A stretch of 64,000 nt of DNA from positions 3,782,001 through 3,846,000 of the forward strand of contig JAVFKD010000016.1 of assembly GCA_036429605.1 (NCBI GenBank). Reading direction: 5' to 3'. A program made the position numbers and the translations under genes. Under the pieces are notes generated by a model. The model did not search any database and was not told where the DNA came from. It saw only the letters and a program-made list of their open reading frames with translations. The stretch is from Cladobotryum mycophilum (taxonomy: Eukaryota > Ascomycota > Sordariomycetes > Hypocreales > Hypocreaceae). Below are positions 24,201 to 36,607 of this stretch, piece by piece (positions within the stretch are counted from its first letter, which is position 1; each line of letters starts with the position of its first letter).

Positions 24201-25047
24201 AATCCAGGAGCGAATTCAGCAAACTGCTTTTGCCTGTAAGAAAAATATCATCAGATTAATTAATGTCATCAGAGTTCAAAGCTAAAGGTCAGCTCACCAA
24301 CACCGGAATCGCCAACGAAGCCCACAGTTCTAGTTGATGGACATTGGAAGCTTGCCAAGCGTTCGGCTTCGGAATGAAGCCGTCGCATCATCGAATCAGG
24401 GTCTTGGTGTAGTGAGCTGTTGCCAAGCGTCTCCTTCAAATCCGAGGCGAGGGACTTGGTGTCCATAAAGCACCTCTGGAATGATGCTTCATGGAAGGGT
24501 TCGGGTGGTGCTTCCTCATCTTCTACCCTGTGAGGAACACTGTTGATGTTGGAGCCCGAGCGACGTCGGCGAGACGCTCCAGGGCTACGGCCGGGCGTTT
24601 GACTTTCGGGTTCAAGATGTGCCACAATCTTGTCTGAGCCATCTGCAACTCTGTCGACAGCAGTGGCCAATTCATTCATACCAAGTGGGTTGGGACTGAA
24701 TATTTGCAGATCATTGATCTGCCTTGTAATGGTAGCATCGCGAGTCTGTGAGCGGCGAACAGGTGTGCGGGGGTTCTGACAACGCTTCCATGTCGTGAGG
24801 TGGCAGACGACGAAGGAGTAAAGACTATAGATGGGGAGGGAGAGGACGTGAATCGATTCTCACTGCTAGCCTTGTAGTGTTTATTAGGCGAGTCTTCAGG
24901 TGCCTCTTCCGTTGAAGGGAGTGGAACATCAACATTTGCGAAGATGCGGGGGGTAGTTGATCTGGCATTGTCCGTGGTTGATGAGTTGGATATCTCGCCT
25001 TCAGTATCCGCATGGTTTGCGGTGGAAGCTTGGGCGGGGGGCGTCAT
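21245..25047 (-). CDS. SLIP-GC-like dynamin-superfamily GTPase, many introns; frame break in a G5 run
   Basis: The gene starts at the ATG at 25047 and ends at 21245. Exon 1 reaches 24298; then come introns 24234-24297 and 24124-24180, the junction at 23671/23672, and at least six more further down. The GTPase motifs fall where expected: G1 GDSGVGKSSLLNSLLDY across intron 1, G3 LVLVDLPG, and G4 IICTKAD. A long helical C-terminal half ends with HMNEFKKRFDDLAKDFQ and KMREIQETVSG. This is the fungal relative of nuclear GTPase SLIP-GC, whose role in fungi is unknown. The first 120 residues are Ser/Thr/Pro-rich and disordered. In exon 1 the frame changes at the G5 run 24769-24773; one additional C (coding strand) restores VVRTPRTPVRRSQTRDATITRQ. 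The bZIP gene is divergent from it. Confidence 0.8.
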
Positions 25048-26639
25048 CGAAAATGTGAAGGTGAATTCCTACATACAGGAGTTAGCATACTTGCGAGACA
25101 TGAAAAAAAGCTCATTGGGGAACTTGCAGTCTTGTTTGGAAAAGGGGGCATGTTAACGTCGAAAGATTGTCTTGAGGTCGGTATGGGGTACAACGATGGT
25201 TTTCGATTCTAGGAGACACGGCTATAACAATTTAACAAAACATACCACACTGTACACAATGGTAAGGACAAACATTTATAAACTTCCAGAATACTAACCC
25301 TGTCCCGACCCAGTGGATGTACCCCCGTCAAGGCGGCAAAATCAGCCTCGAGGCATACCAACTCTGCTTCTCAGCCCCAGTGTGGTTACAGAGAGTGGCC
25401 GAAGGAACGAAGGAGTTCCCACCCGGCCCGGAGCCGCACCCAATAGCATCAGTTACCATGTTGACGGTAGAACCAACATGCATATTCTCACAGCACCTTA
25501 TTGGTCCTTCACACCAAAATGACCTGGGAGGGTATCATTCATGCCGGCCACGGTCATGCTGCTGCATGATACGTTTCAATTAGATTTGCTGTTGACGAAG
25601 AGATTGGTGTTTGCTGCCTTGATGCTGATGCTAATACTACCCACATCTGTGGACGTGTCTCGGTGGAACAAAAATAGCAGCCCTTGCTTGCACTCTCCAT
25701 CACCTGATGATCAAAGAGCAGAAAGAGGCTAAAGCCCTTTGGTCCCAAATTTAGAAACGCACTTTGCTGTTTTCTGGATCCAAATAGGAAGTGGACATGA
25801 CAAGAATTGCCGCAAAAGCGCGCAAGCAGCCATGGACGTCTGCAACCCTGAAAGTTGTCACTGCATTAGCCAATCACGGGCGCTAAGCAGAGACGGTACG
25901 GCTCGTTGTTCTTTGATACTGTTCTCGTGCATCGTTTCAATACCCGCCGACATCGATGGTCATCACCAGGTTGGCCAAGCTCATTCTAGCTTGCTTTACT
26001 AGTACGAAGCTTGGTGGTGAGTGTTGAATGTTGGAACGACGGGTCGGATAACGACGATAGGTCAAGTCGAAAGGATATCGATTCGACCGCCCAGTTCAGG
26101 TTGATGATACACAAGAACAGTAAGCCTAATAACGGCGGAGGCTTGAGTTGAAGCACCGTAGATGGTGGGGTTCATTGTTCTCTATCTTAGTTAGTATTTC
26201 ATCTAGCCATAATGGGGAGAATATGAGAAGCATACTAGCTAGGTATATTTCAATGATTCTGTGTGGGACTTTGAAAAGAGTAGGAAGTGCATTGTTGAGA
26301 TGGAGTGATGAAGTGATCGACTCGTGTCTGTAGGGTAGATCCGGGATACATGCGCACTGGAAGGTGGTTCAACAATCAGACGCTCTTACCGAAACCAGAA
26401 GTGCGGCTTACAGCGCCACAGTACAGTGGATGAGCCACTGCAAACAAACATCTTAGTTGAGACGGTAATCGTCACATGTATCCATCTTTGATGTTTGCAT
26501 TGCAGCATCTTCAACAGACGGCTCATTGGCCTTCTTATTCCATACCTGACTGTCAATCCAAGGCTATAGCTCTTCAATTGGCTTTCCAAGATACAGAGTT
26601 CGTATTAGCACCTATTGTGACCACCTGTGTCCCTGCACG
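25048..26639. other. Divergent 1.6 kb intergenic region
   Basis: This lies between the divergent GTPase and bZIP genes. No coding sequence, tRNA or notable repeat was recognised. It should contain both promoters. Confidence 0.5.
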
Positions 26640-27412
26640 ATGCCTCGATTGGTACGCATTTCCAGAGCTTCACGATATGGGCAGGACATTTTCTAACAAT
26701 CATTGTCTAGTCGGTTACACAAGAAGCGCGGGTTCAAAACCGTGAATGCCAAAGAAGGTCACGGGCTCGACGAAGAGAGCTCATTGATGACCTGAAGAAG
26801 CGGGTGGAAGAGTATGAACGCAAAGGGGTTGAGGCGTCCCGAGAGATGCAAGAGGCAGCCAGGCGCGTCAACATTGAGAATCAGCGACTAAAACAGCTGC
26901 TCAATCTCCGCGGTGTCTCTGAAGACGAAATTCAGCAGTACTTGTCATCGTCTGAGATATCCTCCCAGGCAACGTCTAGCGCCAGCCACCCTCAACCCTT
27001 CACAGTCAGAGGCATGGCGTCTGAGACGGTTTCTGTCGACTTTGAGTCTACTTCTATAGGGAGAAAATCATTGGATAATCAAGCGGAAAAGGCAGAATCT
27101 CCTCTAGAGCAGCTAGTAGAGACACCTGACGACGACCATTTGGACCTGGCGGTTTCTCCATCCCCGGGCGACGAGAATACGTGTCAGGAGCAACAAGGCT
27201 CAAGGGAGCGTCTACAATCCCCCGGATTCACGTCACCAACCAGCCCGAAGGTGAAATATGAAACCTCTTGCGATACAGCAGCGGCTATTCTGGTTCAACT
27301 ACATGCTAATACCGATGATGAGCGAGCTCGTGCTGCTTTAGGTTGCACAGGCACCAACAATTGTTCTGTCAAAAATACCGAGTTCTTCCAACTAATGGAC
27401 ACATTATGCTGA
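26640..27412 (+). CDS. bZIP transcription factor
   Basis: Exon 1 encodes only MPRL (26640-26651); a 59-nt intron (26652-26710) follows, and exon 2 runs to 27412. The product is 237 residues. The basic region NRECQRRSRARRRELIDDL begins at about residue 14 and is followed by a leucine-zipper-like heptad helix to about residue 70. This N-x-x-x-Q-R-R-S-R-A-R-R form is common in Sordariomycete bZIPs. The middle is acidic and Ser-rich. The C-terminal 60 residues hold a compact motif with several cysteines (ALGCTGTNNCSVKNTEFFQLMD), and the protein ends LMDTLC. It is tail to tail with the ACR3 arsenite efflux gene, 171 nt apart. Since yeast ARR1 (a bZIP) controls ACR3, a local regulator is conceivable, but the basic region is not clearly of the Yap type. 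Confidence 0.88.
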
Positions 27413-27583
27413 GATTTTGCCGGTAATAAGTTTCTATTTTTCACTAATATTTATGGAATAACTGCGATAATATGAACAATACTACTCCTCGATACAAGTA
27501 TGAGGCCAATCTATCCCATAACGAACGCGTTCTGCGTGCCACGACAAAACACATGGATAAGATTAGACGGCAGTTTCCTTACT

Positions 27584-28932
27584 TTATTTCCAGTTCCATC
27601 TGTTCGCTGTCCACCGAAGAGCATACACTAAACCAAGCAAGACTGGCACTTCAATCAGCGGGCCAACGGTAGATGCCAGTGCCTGATCGCTGTCTGGGCC
27701 GAATGTCGCTACTGCCACGGCGATTGCCAGTTCGAAATTGTTGCTTGCGGCTGTGAAGCTCTGTGTGACCACAAATTGGTACTTGAAGCCCAACGCCCGA
27801 CAGATGAAGACGGTCGCGAAGAATACCACGACAAAGTACACCAACAAGGGGGCAGCGACGCGGACCACTGACACGATCTGGTGGACAACTCGATGGCCTT
27901 GTGAGGCAAAGAGGACTAGGATTGTGTATAACAGGCCAATCAATGACCAAGGAGATGCATATCGGAGAAACACGCGCTCGTACCATGCTGGACCCGCCAC
28001 CATACGAAGCACGAACCTTGTGATGATGGCGGCTCCGAGTGGTATACCTAGAAACACAGCAACACTAGTGGCGACGACCGAATAGGAGATGTCGATGGCT
28101 TCTTTCTCGTGGCCGATAATCCGAATGAAGAAGACGGCATACGGCGCGAAAAGGATCATTTGGAGAAGAGAGTTGATGGCGACGAGAACGGCACAGTACT
28201 CGGAGTTGCCACCAGCAAGCCCATTCCAGATGAGAACCTACAGCAATAAATATTAATATCCACGACTGTCAGGGTATTATGGGGGAGACGAACCATGGCG
28301 ATGCATCTACCGAGCCCTACAAGAATAAGACCGGTGCGCAGTCCACTCTTGTCAGGAAGAAAAGCCCAAGCAAGGGCAAGCTAAACACAGATTCAGCGGG
28401 TGAATTCGGCGTTGAAAGATTTTAGGGGTGAATCTAACCATTAAAAAGGGAGCAAATATCCAATTGACAAATATACTGAAGCCTATCTGCTTCCACAACG
28501 CTTTGTGCGAGAGCAGCTCGTGCAGCGATTCGTATCGTACTTTGCAAAGGATCGGGTACATCATGACAAGGAGGCCAACAGCTTGGATGGCAACTGTTAG
28601 AGCAATGTATGAGACTTGTTCGGATGTTACTCACCAATGGGGACGGACACGCCAACGAATTTGCCTTTTTGCAGAGCGGGAGACATCTCTGGGACAAAGT
28701 TGCCGAGGATGACGCCGATGGCCATGGCCAGAAAGATCCAGAGAGCCAAGAAGCGGTCGAGAATGCCTAAGTTCTTGAATACCGAAGAAGCTTGTGATGT
28801 CTCGGGCTCAGCATCTTGCGCTGCCTGATCTTGGATATTCATCGGATTGTCCGCCTTGGGAAGTTGATGGCCGGAGCTGGAATCGAGGTGTGAATCAACT
28901 ATATTCTTCTCTCTATCGTGCTTAGCAGCCAT
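27584..28932 (-). CDS. ACR3 arsenite efflux transporter
   Basis: Four exons (28932-28635, 28593-28439, 28380-28294, 28237-27584) give 397 residues. All introns are short (41, 58 and 56 nt) and keep frame. The product is a ten-helix membrane protein of the ACR3 branch of the bile/arsenite/riboflavin transporter superfamily. Characteristic blocks include ILDRFLALWIFLAMAIGV, VMMYPILCKVRYESL, GRCIAMVLIWNGLAGGNSEY with the cysteine needed for arsenite transport, and SFTAASNNFELAIAVAVATFG. It pumps trivalent arsenite (and probably antimonite) out of the cell at the plasma membrane. A hydrophilic Asp/Glu/Gln-rich N-terminus of about 55 residues precedes the first helix. No arsenate reductase or arsenic methyltransferase gene is seen nearby. 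Confidence 0.93.
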
Positions 28933-29659
28933 TTTGGCGTTGCTGTGTATCGATGATAGATAGTTGTTCTGGGTCGTTGTTATGAGTCTTTGTGGGCGTT
29001 GGATAAAAGGATGGGATGAATATGCGTGTTGTTGGTGATAAGAGTGCCAGAAAGACAAGAAAATAGTGAAGGTGATAGCTTATTAAGATCAATATTATCG
29101 ATGTTTTTGGAACTGAGGAACTGTGCAAGTCAATTTGGCTCAACAATTATAGCATGACCATCAATGGCTTTTATATATCGAGGAGGACTTCGTGGTAGAG
29201 CTTGGGGAGAGAAAAGGGGAAGGGCGCTTTCACTTACAAACTGATCATTGACCAATCACAGCTCGGGTCTGACACACTCCCTCATTGCCACATGTTGGGC
29301 AAATTTTCGCGTCAAAGAATGAACCAGAATTCTGTGATACAGTCAACATCTCAAATATGCACATCTTATTCTTGATTTCTGATCACGTCGAATTTGTAAT
29401 TCATCTACACTTGCATCGGACTCAATACAGCATAGCGCCCTGTTCGATGACACGGTCTCGAGCGCTGGGCCATTGCGATCAAGTAATGATTATATCCACA
29501 GTAGTTCAGCAGGAGATGCAAGCCCGTATTCCTCCACACTCAGGTTGAACAAGCAGAGTCATTTCTATAAATTGAACTGAATGAGGCATACATTTAGTCT
29601 GATCTTATCTCGTGCCCAATCCTCCAAGGCTCTAATTCTTTCAAAAACATTCCATTCAT
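28933..29659. other. ACR3 promoter / NLR 3' flank
   Basis: About 0.7 kb between two genes on the minus strand. It holds the ACR3 promoter and leader nearest 28933 and the 3' flank of the NLR-like gene near 29660. No other gene was recognised. Confidence 0.5.
29171..29177 (-). promoter_or_regulatory. Probable TATA box of the ACR3 gene
   Basis: TATATAA read on the minus strand, about 240 nt upstream of the ACR3 start at 28932. Confidence 0.4.
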
Positions 29660-32600
29660 CTACCCTGAATCGGAATCCGAGTCCGAGGAGGACGTGTCCG
29701 ACGAATTATCCTCATTCTCAGCATCTGGGGTATCTTCAAACTCGGGGCCCTTTTCGTCCCAGCTCTCGTGATCCGATGGATGCAAAAGTTTCCTGCTGGG
29801 ATAGCACTTGAAGCACAGATCGAAATCTATGCATGTGGTGCAATGATATCCGGGGCCACGGACCATCTAAGTACAAGTCAGTGAATCATTACGGTTAGAT
29901 ATCTGAATAAGAGAAACTTACGCATCGGCATGCATCACATGATGCGGTTCGCAAGTTTCCTGCCTTGGACTTATCATCGTCAGAGTCCTCAATGGTGACA
30001 TTCTCGTCTCCCCCTCAGACTCAAGCCCGTTCTTCAGCAGGTTGATGACTTCATCTGATTGGCCATGGAATCGCGCAATCTTTACTGGCGTCCATTTATG
30101 GCCATTGACAGTACCTGCGATGGTTCGATCCGCTCCGTTTTCGAGGAGGAGCTTGATGACGCGTATTTGCTCTGCTGGCTCACCCGAAAAGTTTGCATCC
30201 AACCAGCAGTCAGTCCCTCGAGCGGCCCAGCAGAGAGCCGTCCAACCATCCAGATCGGTATCATTAATGACCTCCTTGATGGGCAGAAGTGATGTAAGTT
30301 TCTCCAAAACTTGAACTCGTCCGGCTTGTGCAGCCCAGTGCAGTACTGTACGGCCCATCTCGTCACGAATTTTGACGTCTCCGCCGGCGTCGACAATTGC
30401 CTGGAAGTTATCGATGCCGTGGAACGCCGCATTATGGATGGGCATACGGCCCATGTCGTCCTTCACTTCTACCGTTGCCCCCTTGTCGAGAAGCAGGTTG
30501 ACTAGGCTTGGTTTTCCTATGATGGATGCTGCGTTAATGGGATAGCCGTGCAAACCCCCTCTGCCTGATACCTCCGCACCATTGTCAATTAGATACTCGA
30601 CCATTTCCTCACGGTTATCAATAGAGTTGTCAGTATACTGCACGCACGTGGCCTGCAGGGGTGTACCGGCAATGCCATCGCACGCCTGATTCACGTCTGC
30701 TCCGTTTTCGACGAGATACTTGACGATTTCAAAGTTCGCCTTGCGGCAGGCCTGCAGGAGAGGTGCACCATCGGATGACGAACCGAGGTTAATATTGGCG
30801 CCGTTCTTGAGGAAATACTTTACACGTTCCAAATCACCATTGAAGGCCGCTAGAGAGAGGGGAGTATCTCCCATATGGGTGTCTTGGATATTGATGCCTG
30901 CACCGGCATTGACGAGACGCTTGATGTTCGCTAGCGAAGGCCCCAAAAGATGAATGGCCGTCCATCCATTATTGCAAACTTGGTTCACATCTATTCTGGA
31001 TGGGAATTCCAGCACTGCGGAGAGAGTTTCTGCCTTGGCAGCATAATGAATTACGGGCACACCAGCCTTTTCTGATGTATGCTTGAGATTGGCTCCAGCT
31101 TCTGCTAGGACTCTGACGGCGTCGCTGTTTCCATACGTTGCTGCCAAAGAAAGAGCTGTGCAACCCTTGAGGTCTTCATCATCTGCATCATATACCAACT
31201 CCAGCGTCGCGTTGTGCTTGAGGAGGTGCTCGATTGTTTCAATGTGACTGAACCACGCAGCATACATGAGGCATGTGAAGCCGCTGCTTCGGCTAATATC
31301 TGGATCGCCGCCCTTTTCAAGAAGCATGCGAACGATTCCCTCTTCAGGGACGGCGTAGTACAGAGCAGTCACGCCGCTGCTGCTCACAATGTTCACATCT
31401 GGATTCTTTTCCAGTAAAAGCTCAACAAGGTCGTGCTTGTGATTCTCAGAGGCCCAGTAGAGTGCAGTCTCATTGGACGAGTCTGTAATGTTGACGTCTG
31501 CACCATGGTCAAGGAGCTTTCGGAGGAAAACTTCAGCCTGGGTGCTTTTGACGGCATGCATCAATACAGGCACTCCGTCCCCATCCTTGGCATTTGCATC
31601 TGCGTTATGCGAGAGCAGTAGGTCAAAGATCTCGAGCTGTTTGTCATTTCCGGTATAGTCATTCATGACTTGTGTAAGGATTGGAGGGTTGATGAATGTG
31701 CTATTCGGATCAGCACCGTTATCGAGGAGTAATCGGCATACATCAATGTAGCCCTTTAAAGCGGCGTAGCGTAGTGCGGTTCCAGCATCGGTAGGGCCAC
31801 TGATATTTGGGTTAGCCTTTTTCTCCAGGAGAAGTTGAATGCATCGCTTGAAGCCATCGTCAGCTGCCACGACGAGCGGTGACCACTTTTCGCAATAGGC
31901 ATCTGCCTTGAGGCCCATGTCTGGATCTGCGCCCATTTCCAGAAGCACCTCGGCAACGTGATGGTGTCCCCACAAGCAAGCAAAGTAGAGCGTTGTGAAG
32001 CCTTCGTCGTCATCACTTTCCAAGTCGACCTTGCCTTCTTCAACAAGTATCTTCGCAATTTCTGCATGGCCTTGACCTGCGACGTGGTGGATGGGAGTTC
32101 TTCCGTATAGATGCTTATAATTAATATCGGCATTGTGCCTCAGCAAAGCCCGAACGGTTTCAGTGTGGAAGTTACGCGCAGCCTGCGAGAGTGGCGAGGC
32201 CACGACAATGGACATCCAGTCAATCTCTGCATCAGGGGAGCAGCCCAAGCTAAGGATCTTATCTGTGAAACGAGCGAGGCCTAACCAGGCTGCGCGATGA
32301 ATCAAAATAGGCGGCCAGGTGATGCTGTCGGGGGTTTCACTTTTGGAGGTAATGCGATCAAGCAATTCAAGCATGAGGTCTTCATTTCCACAAGCGCCGC
32401 TGGCCACAAGGACTTCCATGAGCGTGGACTCGGACGAATCGACTTTCTGGAGAAGATCTTGAACAGTCTTTGTTTGGCCTCGCGAGGAGGCTTCAAGTAA
32501 GCCCTGGCGTGTATCCGCTTCGTCTCGAGGCTCCAGGACATCTAGCCGTCCAAAGCCCGCAAAGATGGGAAATAGAGTTTCCAAACATGCCACACTTCTC

Positions 32601-35528
32601 GTTACGGGGTTAGAAAGAGCCCAATACCCTGTCGCCCAACTTTGCGCCAGCTCACTAGACGCGTGTTTGGACAACAGCTGTGTCAGTTCATCGTTGGGAG
32701 TGCCAAGAAGGAAATGGTGTGTCCATGCCTGAAGAGCGTATGAGCATAGGTTTCCTCGGTCAGCAAAGGTTGGTGTTTCAAATGTTTCAGAATCGGTAAT
32801 TTGGAACGTCTGCTCTATTAGTCCCTTCACACTGGGTCTAGAGAGGTACTCAAGACACAGCTTTGCAATCTCAAAGTGGGCAGTTTGCTTCACTTCGCCC
32901 CAAAGAAACTTGGGCTCTGCAGAGGCTTTCTCGCCGGGGCCATTGCCCATCAGAATGCTTCGAAGACGGGGGTCTCGAATTTTGACCTCATTGTGCTCCA
33001 CCTGAATGATTCCAGCGAACCAAGTTTGGATCTTGGAAATGAGGCTATCCAACGCAGATGAGCTGGGAAACGCCTCTCCTTGATCGTGCTCTGATCCGAG
33101 GTAAATGACTGTTGCAAGTTCCCAAATAGTGAGTGGCCGAACGGAGTAGAGGAGCCACGTTAATATTCGTCGAAGGGTTGCTTGTTCAGGCAGACCTTGG
33201 AGTACCCATTGTAGAAGCTGTTCCAGATTATAGTCTTCCCGCCCTTCACCCGGAAGAACATCTAGCGGCCCAAAGATCTCCTGGGTGGTAAGCTTGTCAG
33301 GCCAGTCTGGCCGTACTCTGGCTTGCTCCCATATAACACGCCGCACAAGCGGGTCAAAGCCATCGATGACTTGTAGTTCCTCGCGGACTTGATCGCCAAG
33401 TAGAATGAGATCTGGTCGAAGCTTGATAAGGCGCGTCATATCCTTCTCGAAATGATTGGTGTTATTCGTCTCTAGATCTAAAGTCGAGAGATCGAGATTT
33501 ACGGACCACGGGCTATGTAGCTCAGTTGAGAGTGCATTGGGCTTGTGGCTTGTGACAACCACTTTCCACGGGGCTTCGCTAGCCTGAGAGAGGTAGGCGA
33601 AGTTTTCTAAGAACAACTTCTGAGAGCCCTTGGTACACTCGTCAAAGTAGTTGATAACAAACATGACGTGATCAACCTCATCAGTAAACCTGAATCGCTC
33701 AAACCAGTAAATGAGATCTGCTTCTGTCCAGCCGCGTTCTTGTCGCAAGCGAGCAAAGGTGACTTTAATGCGGTCAGACAATCGTGGGTAATGGCACATG
33801 ACTTCGGCCATGAAGGTGGAAAGCATATCTCTCAGAGAGTCGCATCTGACATCCCATCTGTCAAAGGAGAAATAAAGCACAACTGCTCGTTTGCCTTCCG
33901 TGTCAGCGAGGTCTTCGAGGCTGTAAAAGACCTGCTCAGCTACATCTCGCACGCGATCTGTACCGTGCAGGTAGAGTATTTGGGGACCTGGGTTGTTGAG
34001 CCAGGCTTTATACTGGGATGTCTGTGCAATGGGGTTTTCTGTTTTGCCAGATTGGAGAGGATAGACTGGGGAAGAGAGGGTGAGGATTTTTCGTTCATGC
34101 TGTAGCTGTTCTGCGTCTACAGTGAGGAAGAGATCTGTCATGCTGAATTAGCTCATCGCCTGCGCCTTGATGGTAGGCAAGCTCTCGAAGGATTCAAAGG
34201 ACCGAAGAGAGGGGGACAACAACAAGGGGAACGGACCTTTTTCCAAACGACCGAGATATTCTCTGACATCAGAATAATCGGCTCCGACATAATCCTTCAG
34301 TATCCGCTTCTCCATAGGAATTCCCATTGTCCCGCTGTATGCGTCAAAGGCCTGATTGATGTCGTTGTCTTTCGACCTGCCATGAACGCTGACGATTCTG
34401 CTTCGCAGAGTAATTTTCGACTCAACGAATAAACCGTTGATTTCGGTGACGGCCGCTGCAAAATCGGCTATGGAAGATACTGATGGACGAACTTCGGCCA
34501 CGTTCACATCATAGCTAGCATAAAGGAAGCGAGATAGCCTTTCTTCCATATCGAGATTATCCAAAGATCGATGGGGACAACCTAGGAAGACCTTTAAAAT
34601 TATCAACGGCTAGTTGTCTATGCTGGGAGCACCAAGAACTTACTAGAATGCGGCTCATCTCATAAATATCCATCCAGTTGGTCCTGTCAAGGGCCGCTGC
34701 AGCCAAGGCCTACAAAACTGTCAGTCTGCTACCTATTCGAAGACAATTGGGGCTCTCAGGATCCGAAGCTCACGTCTTTTACTATGATGCCTCCGATATC
34801 ATGGGCAACGAATATGATCAACCGTCTCTATACCATGCAGTTAGCATAAATAAGGAACAAAATTTCACAGCTGGGGGCTCTCATACTGGATCATCGTGCT
34901 TTCTCACTTCGGCCAGCGCACGAAGGAGCTTCAACGCACAGTTTCTGATGGCCTCGCGACTTCGACGGCCGGCAAATAGTTTGAGGGGCTCATACTCAAA
35001 TCGGGAGACTCGGTACCGATAGTTTAACGAGTCTGCATAAGTCGGAACCCATTCACTACTTCCTGAGCCTGGACCTGCCCGGCCTTCATTGGACCAGCTA
35101 CCGTAGACTCCATGAACCACAACAATGCTGAAACGGGCATCTGATGTCAGTGCTTTGAGCTCATGAAATTGGTCGACAAGGCCAGGCACTTACTCAACAC
35201 CAATGGGATTTTCCTCCCAGCCGGGTGTTCTATCACTGGTGATATGCAAAGGTTCAGCATCTGGGCCAAGCTCTACAGGTTCAGGCTCTGGTTCTGCCTC
35301 TGCCTCCGCCTCCGCCTCTGCCCCCGGTTCTGCTGCTTCCGCGTCAGTTGCGGGTGTGTTTCCGTCAGCATCAGTGGATGCATTCCCTTCTACAGCTTGT
35401 TCGGATTCATCTGGAACTGCAGGCACTTGTTCTGGTTGTAACTCAGTCTCTGCTTGTGGAACCGACTCCGGCGCTGGAGAGGCAGCGCGAGAGGCTGATG
35501 AATCTGATGACGAGTCTGAATCTGACAT
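29660..35528 (-). CDS. NLR-like protein: hydrolase-like, NACHT-like, ankyrin repeats, ZZ zinc finger; in-frame TAA and one frame break
   Basis: Exons: 35528-35194, 35127-34887, 34827-34774, 34709-34644, 34591-29922 and 29866-29660; about 1,856 codons. Order: acidic Ser/Asp/Glu/Ala tail (1-111); alpha/beta-hydrolase-like domain with VVVHGVYGSW and FVAHDIGGIIVKD, where Asp sits at the usual Ser nucleophile position; NACHT-like domain with LYLHGTDRVRDVAEQ (Walker A Lys and Ser/Thr absent) and VMFVINYFDECTKGS (Walker B-like); then about 18-20 ankyrin repeats from about 32.3 to 30.1 kb; and a C-terminal ZZ finger (SCDACRCMVRGPGYHCTTC). Two breaks: an in-frame TAA at 34148-34150 between hydrolase and NACHT parts, possibly a missed intron (CTAATTCAG follows) or real nonsense; and the C5 run 30010-30014, where one more base restores the ZZ frame. 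Fungal NLRs serve non-self recognition and cell death. It is divergent from the 306-residue gene. Confidence 0.85.
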
Positions 35529-36607
35529 TTTATCAAGATGTCAAGGGTTCAAACTAAAGGCCAAAAAGCGTGGTTCAGTGTCGGAACGTCCATATGCCTC
35601 CAAATAGCTGGACTGTAATTTTCTTAAACCAAAGTTTTGTGAAGCAAGGCTGTTTTTGCTTGTGTGGTGTGGTGGGTGGTGGTGAGGGGTGTGATGAGGT
35701 TGAAGTGAGATGGCGATAGCACCAGTGCGTAGGACTGACTGCCTCCACCTCGGCAGTGACGACACTTGGAAAGAAGTACCTAGTAAATAGACGAGTGAAG
35801 CAAAACCTTCTCAAAGCAAGAAAGTCAGTGTTTTCACTTGATTCTTCTTTCCGATATTATTTTTGGTCATGTTCTGCAGGCAACGTGGTATTTTTGGGTG
35901 CGTGCTATACCTGAGGAAACAAGGCGGCGATGGTGAGGAGCTTGGGAGCCCCATCAGCTCGCCGTCGCCCACTCATGTGAGGCTGAAAATGAGGGACATC
36001 GCGTACCTCTGACGCAGGACTCATCAGCAAGTACCATCAAGTACTCTCACAGCTCCTTAGTCCCTCACGTGCATGCCGCCATGGGGATGGGGGCGGAACC
36101 AAAGGGCGTATATTCCCCATAAGCTCGCCCATGATCCGATGCTTACTCGACCCTTTCAGAACGTGGCTGTGCTGCTGTTGCGTCTATTACAGGCGCCTTT
36201 TGTCTCTCACGGCGTTACACACTGTGATCTCGGCCCGTTCCAGGCGGGCGGTATTCTGAGGCGACAGAGGGCTGGCGAATACATTCCCTTTGTGACCCTC
36301 CACCATGCGGGCCGGACAATAGGCAGCATTGTCGCTGATGTGAGGCACGATGCTTTGATAGTTCGCAATAAGGCGCCTACGGAGTCAACATGAGACGCCA
36401 AGCGAGGACATGAGACCACTCTGGAGACGAGCCAAGACTAAGCGATGCATCAAGAGCCGATTGCATCTGACAGGAGCATAAAGTCTGCCCCAATCGACAC
36501 ATTGGCGTCCATCCGTCAATTGACAGCCAGCCAGCCAGCCAGCAATTAATCATTCTCTGACAATCAACTGAAACGCGATCCCGCCCACACACTCACACAC
36601 ATTCACA
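35529..36607. other. Bidirectional promoter region of the NLR-like and 306-residue genes
   Basis: About 1.08 kb between two divergent starts. No gene is seen. It presumably carries both promoters, so the two could be regulated together. CA-rich sequence (CACACACTCACACACATTCACA) directly precedes the ATG at 36608. Confidence 0.5.
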
